Under the pieces are notes generated by a model. That model was given only the letters and a program-made list of their open reading frames with translations, was not told where the DNA came from and made no database searches. Below, piece after piece: positions 9,001-16,747 of a DNA stretch of 34,856 bases (positions are counted from its first letter, which is position 1; each line of letters opens with the position of its first letter). A program made the position numbers and the translations under genes. Source of the stretch: Bacteroidota bacterium (GTDB lineage Bacteria; Bacteroidota; Bacteroidia; AKYH767-A; OLB10); contig JAGVTU010000008.1 of assembly GCA_019136655.1 (NCBI GenBank), positions 1 through 34,856 on the forward strand, in the 5' to 3' direction.

Positions 9001-9175
9001 TGCACAGATGTCATTACTCGATCTGAGCGGAAGAGTTGTAATGTCTCAAACATTCAATGATGTTGCCGGAGAAAACACTCAACAACTCGACTTAAGCAGA
9101 ATAGCCAAAGGAGCATATATGTTGAATGTTCAAACTCATTCAGGAAAGCATCAGGTGAAGATTGTTGTGGAATAA
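5066..9175 (+). CDS. Giant T9SS surface protein, C-terminal part: PPC repeats, Ig/PKD-like domains, sorting tail
   Basis: The frame is open from about 4976; the Met at 5066 is internal, so this is the downstream half of the gene beginning at 4269. The 1369 residues hold four more PPC-like units (~1-450; each with DTxDWYxVVTTLDGxLNLTI and FxNG/GLAAGTYFVRV). A series of Ig/PKD-like domains follows, with recurrent TTFC.GGSV.L.AS and LWS.GATTQ.ITVT.SGTYTVTVT patterns (~455-850) and SYNWTVP-type repeats (~850-1280). The T9SS type A tail (YPNPTAGMLNI ... LLDLSGRVVMS ... IAKGAYMLNVQT) ends it. Such proteins are exported by the T9SS and displayed on the cell surface; a role in adhesion is inference. 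There are no catalytic motifs. A strong hairpin terminator follows at 9196. It is divergent from the kinase-regulator operon, which may control it. Confidence 0.88.
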   Translation: MNDSTEGHIGFRYNGDSLDTEDWYQIVTTLDGNLNLTISSERSTIVYYHLFDNDGTTNLGGTYFYGLAAGTYFVRVQTTTYNSYRLRNTINIPLYSNDSEPNGLFSQALTLNMNDSTEGHIGHHINGGSRDTNDWYEVVTTLDGNLNLTISSEKSTIVYYDLYDNDGTTDLGGNYFYGGTSSYTINGLAAGTYFVRVRTTYYNSYRLRNTLIEPLYSNDSEPNGIFSQALTLNMNDSTEGHIGHYINGGSRDTNDWYQVVTTLDGDLNLTITSEKSTIVYYDLYDNDGTTDLGGNYFYGGTSSYTINGLAAGTYFVRVRTTSYNSYRLRNTLILPPYANDIEQNNTFGTAYSWNNRPSRTGHISYRENGGTYNTNDYYKITMHSAGNCSFDIQMTKATICYFYFYNSAQTQLFTTYIYGGTYSFNFTSLAAGDYYFRVYTTGGNYNSYSVTNFSIPCNPAPAVITAGGPTTFCIPGNVTLNTQDPGEYASFLWSNSETTANITVSTSGTYSATATDWDGCVHTSNSITTTAVSPPAANITPSGSTTFCQGGSVDLVASAGASWLWSNGATTQSITVTASGTFTVTVTNAQGCSATSAGTTVTVNPLPTVTLNPFSAVCTSDPVFALTGGSPSGGTYSGTGVSGGNFDPAAAGVGTFLITYSYTDGNGCTAEASQPITVNNCGSCTATITPGGSTTFCTGGSVVLTASSGVSYLWSTGATTQAITATTSGTYTVTVTDAFNCSASASETVTVLTESSPATSATSNKPNDEICTGGNITLTANGGILGDGASWKWYSGSCGGTLVGTGASVIVSPSTTTTYFVRAEGTCNTTTCVSITVTVTSGTPAQAVTMPFTGMPANACPGTTANLSIPPVANATMYTWDGPPGTTFDGNPSPYISSSPSATIVFGTPSTSLYQIGVQAGNSCGNSLRKIQKVRYSVSVPAAITGAVTACANTNGTYTTNASVGATSYLWTISGDATVIGSGTSVTVNFGPTWNGGTLCVAAQTSCYTSAFKCLVIGTSSTAFGTITGLFTACPNSQQNYSVTPGTGIASYNWTVPTNASVISGQGTSSVTVDFNSGYNNIGNICVSATSICGVTSPLKCKTIVPSTPTRPASISGIMNGLCNALGVNYSTPSVPGITSYNWTVPSGATIVNGSGTNSINVDFTSFTTGQVCVSSTNLCGTSASRCIPVKGAPNTPASITANPSSWCANDAGITFTADVSNVTGGYSLSWAFPPSTTYVSGGGNTTTLTLDWGASNGVVMVTASNACGAGTRTYNAVINCRESSMTADKLQVYPNPTAGMLNITYTSEKGTAQMSLLDLSGRVVMSQTFNDVAGENTQQLDLSRIAKGAYMLNVQTHSGKHQVKIVVE

Positions 9176-9195
9176 TGTATATGTGTTTATCATCA

Positions 9196-9223
9196 AAAAG
9201 CCTGCGAATTATCGCAGGCTTTT
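9196..9223. terminator. Bidirectional intrinsic terminator
   Basis: The 12-bp perfect stem AAAAGCCTGCGA (9196-9207) / TCGCAGGCTTTT (9212-9223) has the loop ATTA. It follows the stop at 9175 and lies about 75 nt past the stop of the convergent receptor gene. The A-run before and T-run after let it serve both strands. Confidence 0.88.
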
Positions 9224-9297
9224 CTTATTTCAATATAGGTTGAATTCTATTTGAATAACCCGAGTAAAAAATTATTGTATTAAATTATTTTTCGTCT

Positions 9298-11568
9298 TTA
9301 TAATTTCAGACTAACCTGAAATAACCACATACGCGGAGCTTCAACTTGCGAAGGAATGCCCATGTACTCGTGATTAAACAGATTTCTTGATATTACAGAT
9401 GCTGTTAGATAATCAGTAATCTTATAACTGATATTGGCATCATAAACCCAGTCACCTTTATCATGCTCAGAACGATATTGCTTAATTCCGGGAATAAGTT
9501 CATTAAAAACCTTATCAATATTTTCCATAAAACTATTGTAACGGCAATTCATAGCAAAAGAAATTTTTCCGTAATCTACCCCTGCATAACCCTTAAACAT
9601 ATTACGGTAACGATATTTCAAAAAATTATACGATACAGTGCCTGTTGATGCTTTCAGCGAATCAAAATCCGACATCTGAGCGTCAATATAAGTGTATCCA
9701 CCACCAAAATTGATATTCATATTCTTCAGTACTGCAATTTGCAGACCTAATTCATACTCCATTCCATCAATTCGGGTGTTGCCAATGTTTACAGATTTAA
9801 ATCCAAGGCCAAACAATGGATCATTAAATAAATCACCATACTGCCCAAATGCAAATTCAAGCATGTCCTTATACTTGCTTCTGAAAACGGAAGCATCTAA
9901 ATATCCTGAAACTCTTTTTCCAATACTGAACAATTGTCTGACACCAACTTCAGCAGTCCATCCTGTTTCGGAATGTACACTGTCATTAGGATATATTACA
10001 ATTGAACCTACTCTGGTCCTTACATACCTTTCCGCTATAGATGGAAAGCGATATCCTTGACCTATACTTGCTCTGAAATAAGTGGCATTATGTACTCTGA
10101 GGTTTGCCCCTGCCCTGAATACAGGTTTGGATTCAGGCTTATTGTATCTGAAACGAAATTGCTCATATCGTCCTCCCGCAGAAATATTCAGTCTGTTAAA
10201 AAATTTTTTATCTATTTGTGCATACAATGCCTTGTTATAGGTTTTTCTGCTCCCATATAAATCACTGATAACACCACCATCTGAAATAACTCCACCTCCT
10301 GTGATGGTAAGATTCCATTTTTCGACATGTTGCTGCAACTGTATTTCACTATACAACAAATCTGCAAAAGCCTGCTGGTCGGTATTGTTGAAGTTGGCAG
10401 TACGGAAAAACCTTGACCGCCATTTTGCTGAAAATCCTTTCTTACCCACATAAGTAACAAATGGATCTACATTAAATCTTTTGGTATGATAAATACTGAG
10501 TGTAGTTGTAGAATCATTCATACCTCCACTCGGAATATATGTACCGGTAGTATCATCATTCCAAATGATGAACAATCCGCCAAAAGTTTCCATGTAGTTT
10601 AAGTTTACACCTGCACTTAATCCTTCTATTTTTTTAAAGCGATAACGTATGTTCAGATTGGCTCTTGCTCTTTTTTCAGTTTCCCCTTCTCTGAATCCTT
10701 CGTCCAGCAAATAATGTCCGCCAATAACAAAATCCCAGTTACCTATCTTACGGGCATGGAACATATTGGCTCCTGTCATCATCTGAGTGTTTTTGCCCCA
10801 CCACTTAATTTCTTTTCGTGACGGTGAATCATAAATCCCGGTGTACTGTGTAATGTGTGTAACAGGTTCAGATTTTGCATAACCTGTTCTGAAATTTATT
10901 ACTCCATTCATGGCAGATGAACCGTACAAGGCAGATGATGCTCCCTTGATAATTTCAATCTGCTCCATATTCTCTATCGGAAGAAAACTCCATTTTACAT
11001 CATTGGCATCAGCAGAAAGCATTGGCATATCATCAACCAATACGAGTACTCTGCTCCCTGCGCCATAACTAAAGCCACTTCCACCTCTAATATTAGCCTG
11101 ACCATCGTTTACATTTATTCCTGTAACATTGGTAATGGCACTTTCAATGCTGTTGTCAGAAAATCTTTCTATTGTTCCTGATTTGATTGTGTTCATGGAG
11201 ACCGTTACCTCTTCCATTTTCTGCTCAAATTTTCCGGCACTCACCACTACCGAACTTAGTTGCCTGCTCATAGGTACCATCACAATATCATACCGATATG
11301 AATTGCCTGTAACAGTTAATTCTTTTATATGCTCCATAAAACCCAGCGAACGGGCATGAAGTATATATTTCCCAGGTGGCAGACTGAGTTTATAATTTCC
11401 GTCTGCATCTGTGCTTACAGCATTCTTATCATCGGTATAAACCGTCACTCCCGGGAGTGATTCCTTTCCGTCAGTTACTTTGCCCTCGACAACTGTAGTC
11501 TGAGCATGTGCTTTTGCTGTAACCAGTAAAAAAATTACTATTACAGCTGTTTTCATTTTCAAAAACAT
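9298..11568 (-). CDS. TonB-dependent outer-membrane receptor
   Basis: This 756-residue protein has a signal peptide (KTAVIVIFLLVTAKAHAQ). A carboxypeptidase-regulatory-like domain follows (~25-110; VVEGKVTDGKESLPGVTVY, DADGNYKLSLPPGKYILHAR). The plug domain spans ~110-230 (IESAITNVTGINVNDG, NIRGGSGFSYGAGSRVLVLVDD, IEIIKGASSALYGSSAMNGVINF). The rest is a 22-strand-type barrel, ending in VSLKL. The family imports large or scarce substrates such as iron chelates, vitamins or peptides, using energy from TonB-ExbB-ExbD. There is no SusD partner beside it, so a Sus-type glycan system is unlikely; a metal-complex receptor fits better, but the substrate is not readable. It is divergent from dprA with only 26 bp between start codons. 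A second ATG at 11556 (MKTAV) gives a more typical signal peptide and may be the real start. Confidence 0.92.
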   Translation of the reverse strand: MFLKMKTAVIVIFLLVTAKAHAQTTVVEGKVTDGKESLPGVTVYTDDKNAVSTDADGNYKLSLPPGKYILHARSLGFMEHIKELTVTGNSYRYDIVMVPMSRQLSSVVVSAGKFEQKMEEVTVSMNTIKSGTIERFSDNSIESAITNVTGINVNDGQANIRGGSGFSYGAGSRVLVLVDDMPMLSADANDVKWSFLPIENMEQIEIIKGASSALYGSSAMNGVINFRTGYAKSEPVTHITQYTGIYDSPSRKEIKWWGKNTQMMTGANMFHARKIGNWDFVIGGHYLLDEGFREGETEKRARANLNIRYRFKKIEGLSAGVNLNYMETFGGLFIIWNDDTTGTYIPSGGMNDSTTTLSIYHTKRFNVDPFVTYVGKKGFSAKWRSRFFRTANFNNTDQQAFADLLYSEIQLQQHVEKWNLTITGGGVISDGGVISDLYGSRKTYNKALYAQIDKKFFNRLNISAGGRYEQFRFRYNKPESKPVFRAGANLRVHNATYFRASIGQGYRFPSIAERYVRTRVGSIVIYPNDSVHSETGWTAEVGVRQLFSIGKRVSGYLDASVFRSKYKDMLEFAFGQYGDLFNDPLFGLGFKSVNIGNTRIDGMEYELGLQIAVLKNMNINFGGGYTYIDAQMSDFDSLKASTGTVSYNFLKYRYRNMFKGYAGVDYGKISFAMNCRYNSFMENIDKVFNELIPGIKQYRSEHDKGDWVYDANISYKITDYLTASVISRNLFNHEYMGIPSQVEAPRMWLFQVSLKL

Positions 11569-11594
11569 GTTTTACTTTGCAGTAATAAGATTGT

Positions 11595-12767
11595 ATGGCC
11601 ACAAACCTAACAGATTCTGACAAAACCACACAAACAACTGACGAAAATAAATTCGGAGACGAATTGATTTTCCAACTGGCACTAACTCAACTGCCGGGTA
11701 TAGGACATGGTTTGGCCAAAACACTGGTGAGCTATTGTGGCAGTGCAGGAACCGTTTTTAAAGAAAGGCAAGATGCACTTAAAAAAATACCGGGTATTGG
11801 AAGCATTATTGCTGACAATATCAAACAAGGCAAAACCAAAGCTTTGGAATTGGCTGAATCGGAATTAGGATTTATTCAAAAACATAGAATAAAAGCACTT
11901 TTCTATACTGACAAAGAATATCCATCACGGTTGAAATTATGCAATGATGGTCCGGCCATGCTGTTTGTAAAAGGCAATTGCAATTTTAATGCTTCAAAAG
12001 TTTTGGCCTTTGTAGGAACACGTAATGCCACAGAATATGGAAAGACAATTACCGAGCAACTTATTCAGGAACTAAGCATGCACGATGACTTACTTATTGT
12101 AAGTGGTTTGGCTTACGGCATTGATATTGCGGCTCACAAAGCGTGTCTTAAGAATAATATTCCGACAGTTGGTGTGGTTGCTCACGGGTTGGATTCTCTC
12201 TACCCAGCTATTCATAAATCAACTGCAGCCAAAATGATGGAGAATGGAGGCATAATTTCAGATTTTATGAGTGGCACAAAACCTGATAGAGAAAATTTTC
12301 CAAGCCGCAACCGCATTGTTGCAGGTATGAGTGATGCCGTTATTGTTGTTGAATCAGCTATCAAAGGAGGAGCCCTAATAACTGCTGATATTGCTAACTC
12401 TTATAACCGTGATGTATTTGCTATACCCGGTAATGTGCACAACGAATATTCAAAAGGATGCAATGCTTATATCAGAGATAATAAAGCCAATCTCATACAA
12501 AGTGTATCTGACATAGAATATTTCTTAGGATGGGATCTGAAGAAAAACAAAGCTGAGAAAAAACATGTTCAGGCAACACTGTTTCTGGAACTGCCTCCTG
12601 ACGAAAAAAAGTTAGTTGACTATCTTAAACAAAATATCCGGTCTGATATTGATTCTATTTGTATGTATTCAGGATTGGCAGTTGGTAAAATTCCAAATCT
12701 TCTTCTGACTCTGGAACTCAAAGGGCTGATTAAAGTTCAGCCGGGAAAAGTTTATGAGTTAATTTGA
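11595..12767 (+). CDS. dprA: DNA-protecting protein DprA (DNA processing protein, Smf)
   Basis: This 390-residue protein has the complete DprA layout. A helix-hairpin-helix region lies at ~30-100 (LTQLPGIGHGLAKTLVSYCG, KKIPGIGSIIADNI). The Rossmann-like DprA domain (~105-310) carries FVGTRNATEYG, VSGLAYGIDIAAHKACL, PSRNRIVAGMSDAVIVVES and the GGALITADIA segment. A C-terminal winged-helix domain lies at ~335-390. DprA binds incoming single-stranded DNA in natural transformation and loads RecA; it is widespread even in bacteria not known to be competent. The ATG at 11595 follows TTACTTTGCA, a near match to the -7 element, 16 nt upstream. That element falls within the 26 bp separating dprA from the divergent receptor, so the two promoters must overlap the opposite gene. 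Confidence 0.95.
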   Translation: MATNLTDSDKTTQTTDENKFGDELIFQLALTQLPGIGHGLAKTLVSYCGSAGTVFKERQDALKKIPGIGSIIADNIKQGKTKALELAESELGFIQKHRIKALFYTDKEYPSRLKLCNDGPAMLFVKGNCNFNASKVLAFVGTRNATEYGKTITEQLIQELSMHDDLLIVSGLAYGIDIAAHKACLKNNIPTVGVVAHGLDSLYPAIHKSTAAKMMENGGIISDFMSGTKPDRENFPSRNRIVAGMSDAVIVVESAIKGGALITADIANSYNRDVFAIPGNVHNEYSKGCNAYIRDNKANLIQSVSDIEYFLGWDLKKNKAEKKHVQATLFLELPPDEKKLVDYLKQNIRSDIDSICMYSGLAVGKIPNLLLTLELKGLIKVQPGKVYELI

Positions 12768-12806
12768 CCTAATATTTAATACCGAATACTTCCTGCAATT
12801 TTTGCC

Positions 12807-12835
12807 AAAAAAAAAGTCCGCCAATGATGACGGAC
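12807..12835 (-). terminator. Intrinsic terminator of the small lipoprotein gene
   Basis: On the minus strand the stem GTCCGTC / GGCGGAC (one G-U pair, loop ATCATT, 12816-12835) is followed by nine T. It lies 24 nt after the lipoprotein stop and also separates it from the convergent dprA gene. Confidence 0.8.
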
Positions 12836-12859
12836 GTTTCTTCTAATGGATTTCTATGA

Positions 12860-13087
12860 TTATTGAGTCACAGCAGCAGCAGCAGAATCAACTACAGCGT
12901 GAGCAGTAGAATCAACTACCTGAGCAGCTTGCTCAGCAGCAGAAGCAGCTTGTTGTGCAGCAGCTTCAATTGAATCCTGTGCAGCTTTTGTAGCTTCTTC
13001 CATTTTTTGTTTTTCTTCAGCAGATGGTCCGCATGCTACCATGCTGAACATTCCTGCAGCCATTACTAAGGCAAGAACTTTTTTCAT
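12860..13087 (-). CDS. Small alanine-rich lipoprotein
   Basis: This 75-residue protein has a clear lipoprotein signal: MKK, a hydrophobic stretch, and a lipobox ending MVAC with Cys19 as the lipidated residue. The mature part (~57 residues) is rich in Ala, Glu, Gln and Val (AAAQQAASAAEQAAQVVDS, then AHAVVDSAAAAV). It should form one long amphipathic helix with small residues at regular spacing, so a coiled-coil or membrane-lying helix is likely. It has its own -7 element (TATATTTG, 13130-13123) and a good terminator, so it is probably a short, separately expressed mRNA. The fold resembles Lpp-like small lipoproteins only in general style. No function is assigned. Confidence 0.85.
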   Translation of the reverse strand: MKKVLALVMAAGMFSMVACGPSAEEKQKMEEATKAAQDSIEAAAQQAASAAEQAAQVVDSTAHAVVDSAAAAVTQ

Positions 13088-13122
13088 TTTTTTGTAAATT
13101 AATTGATTTGAAATTTGAGTGG

Positions 13123-13130
13123 CAAATATA
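13123..13130 (-). promoter_or_regulatory. -7 promoter element (TATATTTG) of the lipoprotein gene
   Basis: This is a perfect TAnnTTTG match on the minus strand, 35 nt before the ATG at 13087. No TTTG box is seen at the -33 distance. Confidence 0.5.
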
Positions 13131-13176
13131 GGTTGCTTTTATTGTCATGATTAATTTTACATTAAAATTTTTTATA

Positions 13177-13209
13177 TTGATATTCAATTACTTAAGTATA
13201 TTATCTTTG
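13177..13209 (+). promoter_or_regulatory. Putative promoter of the superoxide dismutase gene
   Basis: TTG (13177-13179) and TATCTTTG (13202-13209), separated by 22 nt, resemble the -33/-7 pair, though the spacer is slightly long. The leader to the ATG at 13326 would be over 100 nt, long for this window. A TACTTAAGTA palindrome lies between the two boxes. Confidence 0.4.
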
Positions 13210-13325
13210 AAATAAGCAGTTGAAAGTAAACTTGCAATACCCAAGTAAATATTAATTTCTGCAAACATTGATAACTTCCAAGTGTTACATTTGAACAAAA
13301 TTTTCTAATTATTAATTCAATTATT

Positions 13326-13928
13326 ATGTCATTTCAACTACCATCATTACCGTATGCATTTAATGCATTAGAGCCACATATAGACGCTCGTACCATGGAA
13401 ATACACCATGGCAAACACCATCAGGCCTATGTAAACAATCTGAATGCTGCCATTGCAGGCACTGATGCCGAAAAATTAACCATTGAACAAATCTGTGCGA
13501 ATATTTCAAAATACTCAACTGCTGTTCGCAACAATGGAGGAGGCCATTATAACCACTCACTGTTTTGGACCATTATGGCTCCTAATGCAGGTGGCAATCC
13601 TTCAGGCAAATTAGCGGAAGCAATTAATAGCGCCTTCGGAAGTTTTGATGATTTCAAAACTAAATTCAACCAGGCAGCTGCTACTCGTTTTGGCTCAGGA
13701 TGGGCTTGGCTCATAAAGAATGCTGCAGGAAAACTCGAAGTATGCTCAACTCCCAATCAGGACAACCCACTGATGGATATTGCCGAAGTAAAAGGTAGCC
13801 CTTTGCTCGGATTAGATGTATGGGAACATGCTTATTATCTGCATTACCAGAACAGACGACCTGATTATTGCAATGCATTCTGGAATGTGGTTAACTGGAA
13901 TGAAGTTGCCAAACGATTTGAAAAGTAA
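13326..13928 (+). CDS. Superoxide dismutase, Fe/Mn family (Mn-type residues)
   Basis: This 200-residue protein is the full length of the family and covers both domains. Metal ligands are visible at His27, His77 (in [10 protein letters not shown]), Asp164 and His168 (in [21 protein letters not shown]). It disproportionates superoxide to peroxide and oxygen. The residue before the HYNH segment is Gly73, and Gln145 lies in TPNQDNPL; this Gly/Gln combination is that of manganese enzymes, whereas iron enzymes place the Gln at the first position. A Mn-dependent or cambialistic enzyme is therefore likely. There is no signal peptide, so it acts in the cytoplasm. The gene stands alone, with its own putative promoter and a strong terminator at 13948. 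Confidence 0.96.
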   Translation: MSFQLPSLPYAFNALEPHIDARTMEIHHGKHHQAYVNNLNAAIAGTDAEKLTIEQICANISKYSTAVRNNGGGHYNHSLFWTIMAPNAGGNPSGKLAEAINSAFGSFDDFKTKFNQAAATRFGSGWAWLIKNAAGKLEVCSTPNQDNPLMDIAEVKGSPLLGLDVWEHAYYLHYQNRRPDYCNAFWNVVNWNEVAKRFEK

Positions 13929-13947
13929 AAATTACTTTACCGATTAT

Positions 13948-13981
13948 AAAAAGCCGCTGTTCTGATGAATGGCGGCTTTTT
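13948..13981 (+). terminator. Intrinsic terminator of the superoxide dismutase gene
   Basis: Stem AAAAAGCCGC (13948-13957) / GCGGCTTTTT (13972-13981), followed by a further T and A/T-rich DNA, 20 nt after the stop. The rest of the gap to 14127 holds no gene; a near-palindrome centred on AATATT lies at about 14049-14064. Confidence 0.88.
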
Positions 13982-14126
13982 TATTGTCATTTTGCAGTGA
14001 ATAAAATCCTTTCGTGTAAACAAATTACTCTTCCTAAAATCCGTTGTGTAAGATAATATTGTCTTTTATTATACGTGCATTAACTCTGCATTACAATAAT
14101 AAATACTGCTGCAAGTTTATCAGGTG

Positions 14127-16616
14127 ATGAATAAAATTATTCGTACTTCAGGTTGGATTGTATCCTTGTTTTTTGCCTTGTTGCTTATTGGCTGGGGATT
14201 GAGTGTTGCGTTTGAAGATAAAATAAAATCACTGGTGATAAAAGAAATCAATGACAACCTTCAGGCACCTGCATCGGTTCAACAAATAAACTTTTCGCTG
14301 ATACGGCATTTCCCTTATGCAACTCTTTCTCTCGAAAATGTTGAAATCAAAGGTTACCCTGTTGCAATTAAAAACAAACCCATGCTGAAAGCCCATCGAA
14401 TTGATTTCATGTTAAGTCTTAGCAGCATTTTTACCCATACGCTGCACTTAAAAAAAATTGAGGTCACTCAGGCTTCTTTAAATAGTATTACCAACAGGGA
14501 AGGAAACCGCAATGATGATATTTTCAAACCTTCCAAAGGCGACAAACCTTTCACAGCTAATTTTGAAAAAGTGATTTTAAAATCTTTTACCGTTGAAATT
14601 GATGATCAGCGCACAGGATTTTATTTTAACAATGCCATTGACAAGGCAACTTTGTCCGGAAATTTTAGCGATGATAAATTCAACCTCAATACCGAAGCTG
14701 ACTTTTATATTTACTCACTCAGGCATGACAACATTCAATACCTGAGCAGAAAAAAAGCCCAGCTTTCGGGAGTGACAGATATTGATACCCGTACCAAACA
14801 ATACTCATTTCAAAAAACAAAAATCAAAATAGAAAACATCGTGCTTAATGCTGAAGGTCAGATTGACAACAGAATGGAGCATGAACCAAAATATCAGCTT
14901 AAAATAAACTCCGACAAAGCGAATGCAGGTGAACTTTTCTCTTTGTTGCCGGCCTCATGGCTTTCACCACAGATAATGAATTACAAATATTCAGGCACTG
15001 TATATTTTGAAACAACCGTTAACAATAAAAATTCCGGTGACAAAACACCATTAATCGAAATTAAATTCGGAACTAAAAAAACGGACATCATTCCGGACAG
15101 AGACATCTATGCATTAAAGAATGTTTCACTTGAAGGCTTTTACACCAACCGAATCAGCAATGCAAAACCTTATAGTGCATTAAAACTAAACCGTGTATCT
15201 GCATCGCTTGAAGGTAAACCTTTAAAAGCTGATGTATATCTCGAGAATCTGAGAAATCCGTTCATGGACATCTCCCTTGTGGCTGATATGAGTGTAGCGA
15301 GTCTGAGTCGTTATCTTCCGGATGATTTTACAGAAAATCAACAGGGTAATCTTTCGTTCAATGGCACAATTAAAGGGCAACTGGGCAAAAAGGATTCTTA
15401 TCGTTCCAATGGAACATTGCTGTTATCCGGTATTCAGTTTAAGCTGAAAAAACGTCCGTTAGTGGTGAATAAACTGCAAGGAAAAATTGTATTTAAAGAT
15501 GCTGAAGTTTCTGTTGAAGATTTAAAAATCAATGCAGGAAAAAGTGATGTAACACTGAATGCTACCATCAACAATTTCTACAACTTTATTTTCAAACCGG
15601 ATGAAACTATTTCAATTATCGGAATTGTAGAGAGCAATTATCTTGACGTAGGTGAATTGCTTGCTTCAGATAATCCATCCGATACTTCAACCGTATTTGA
15701 CTTACCCGAAAAATTATCGTTCAATGCAAGCGTAAATGCTGCTAAAGTTCAGTTCAGAAAATTTATTGCAACTGACTTTAATGGTAATGTTCTGATAAAA
15801 AACAAGACATTATTGGCGCAAAATGTTCATTTTAATGCAATGGAAGGCAATGTTGTAATTGACGGGCAAATGAATGCTTCTCCAAAAGACTCTCTGTTGA
15901 TTTCGTGCAATGCGCGCATCAATAAACTGAATATTCAAAAACTGTTTTATGAAACAGGCAACTTTGGTCAGATGACACTGACAGATCAAAACATCAGAGG
16001 TACAGTAACATCTACAGTAGATTTTAACTCTGTGTGGGACAAAAAACTTCAGATAAATTCCGACAGGATATTCACGTTAGCTGATATTAAAATTGAGAAT
16101 GGTGAACTGATTAATTTCAAACCAATGCTCAAACTTTCAAAATATGTAAAAGGCAGCGATTTGCAAAACGTGAAATTTTCAACTTTAAAAAACACTATTC
16201 AGATACAGCATAAACGAATTATCATTCCATCTATGGAGATTCAATCTTCTGCCATGAATATTACCCTGAACGGAGAACATACTTTTTCGAACATTGTTGA
16301 CTATAGTATCCGTATGAAGCTTTCGCAACTTCTCGGTAAAAAAGTAAAACAACAAAACACCGAATTCGGAACCATTCAGGAAGATGCATCAGGAGGGCTA
16401 AATCTTTTTCTGACTATGAAAGGCCCGTTGGACAATCCAAAATTTGCTATAGACCGAAAAGGCGTAGAAAAAAATATTACAAAATCCGTCCAGGAAGGAA
16501 AGAAAGATTTTCTTAGAACCATCAAAGAAGAGTTCAGCAATAAAACAGACGAACAACAAAAAACCCGGGAACAAAAAAAGCACAAAGAATTGCAGATAGA
16601 TACCGAAGATGAATAA
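14127..16616 (+). CDS. AsmA-like inner-membrane protein with long periplasmic beta region
   Basis: This 829-residue protein has one N-terminal membrane helix (residues ~9-28, IVSLFFALLLIGWGLSVAF). The next part reads like the AsmA N-terminal domain (INDNLQAPASVQQINFSLIRHFPYATLSLENVEIKG). The rest is a long repetitive beta region, and the end (~620-790) resembles the AsmA C-terminal domain (VDYSIRMKLSQLLGKK, LFLTMKGPLDNPKFAID). The last ~40 residues are very charged. AsmA-like proteins are thought to be bridge-like lipid carriers between inner and outer membrane. This copy is one of many such paralogues usual in Bacteroidota, and its specific cargo is unknown. ATG 14127 is preceded directly by an in-frame GTG and is the better start. 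Confidence 0.85.
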   Translation: MNKIIRTSGWIVSLFFALLLIGWGLSVAFEDKIKSLVIKEINDNLQAPASVQQINFSLIRHFPYATLSLENVEIKGYPVAIKNKPMLKAHRIDFMLSLSSIFTHTLHLKKIEVTQASLNSITNREGNRNDDIFKPSKGDKPFTANFEKVILKSFTVEIDDQRTGFYFNNAIDKATLSGNFSDDKFNLNTEADFYIYSLRHDNIQYLSRKKAQLSGVTDIDTRTKQYSFQKTKIKIENIVLNAEGQIDNRMEHEPKYQLKINSDKANAGELFSLLPASWLSPQIMNYKYSGTVYFETTVNNKNSGDKTPLIEIKFGTKKTDIIPDRDIYALKNVSLEGFYTNRISNAKPYSALKLNRVSASLEGKPLKADVYLENLRNPFMDISLVADMSVASLSRYLPDDFTENQQGNLSFNGTIKGQLGKKDSYRSNGTLLLSGIQFKLKKRPLVVNKLQGKIVFKDAEVSVEDLKINAGKSDVTLNATINNFYNFIFKPDETISIIGIVESNYLDVGELLASDNPSDTSTVFDLPEKLSFNASVNAAKVQFRKFIATDFNGNVLIKNKTLLAQNVHFNAMEGNVVIDGQMNASPKDSLLISCNARINKLNIQKLFYETGNFGQMTLTDQNIRGTVTSTVDFNSVWDKKLQINSDRIFTLADIKIENGELINFKPMLKLSKYVKGSDLQNVKFSTLKNTIQIQHKRIIIPSMEIQSSAMNITLNGEHTFSNIVDYSIRMKLSQLLGKKVKQQNTEFGTIQEDASGGLNLFLTMKGPLDNPKFAIDRKGVEKNITKSVQEGKKDFLRTIKEEFSNKTDEQQKTREQKKHKELQIDTEDE

Positions 16617-16747
16617 ACAGCTGGACTACTCACCCATATTTGTTCATAATTCACCAAAATCTTTTTACTGTTTCTTGACAATGAGTACTGCATTGTTTAT
16701 CATTGCAAGTAAATAATCGGGTTGATTCAAACTTTTACTCACACAGC

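Noticed and set aside
9298..11568. A SusC-type glycan uptake system.
   Set aside because: No SusD lipoprotein gene lies next to the receptor, and no glycan-degrading enzymes occur in the window.
16703..16747. Upstream TTG start for the cytochrome gene (adds 15 residues).
   Set aside because: The added residues are polar and would bury the signal peptide that begins at ATG 16748.
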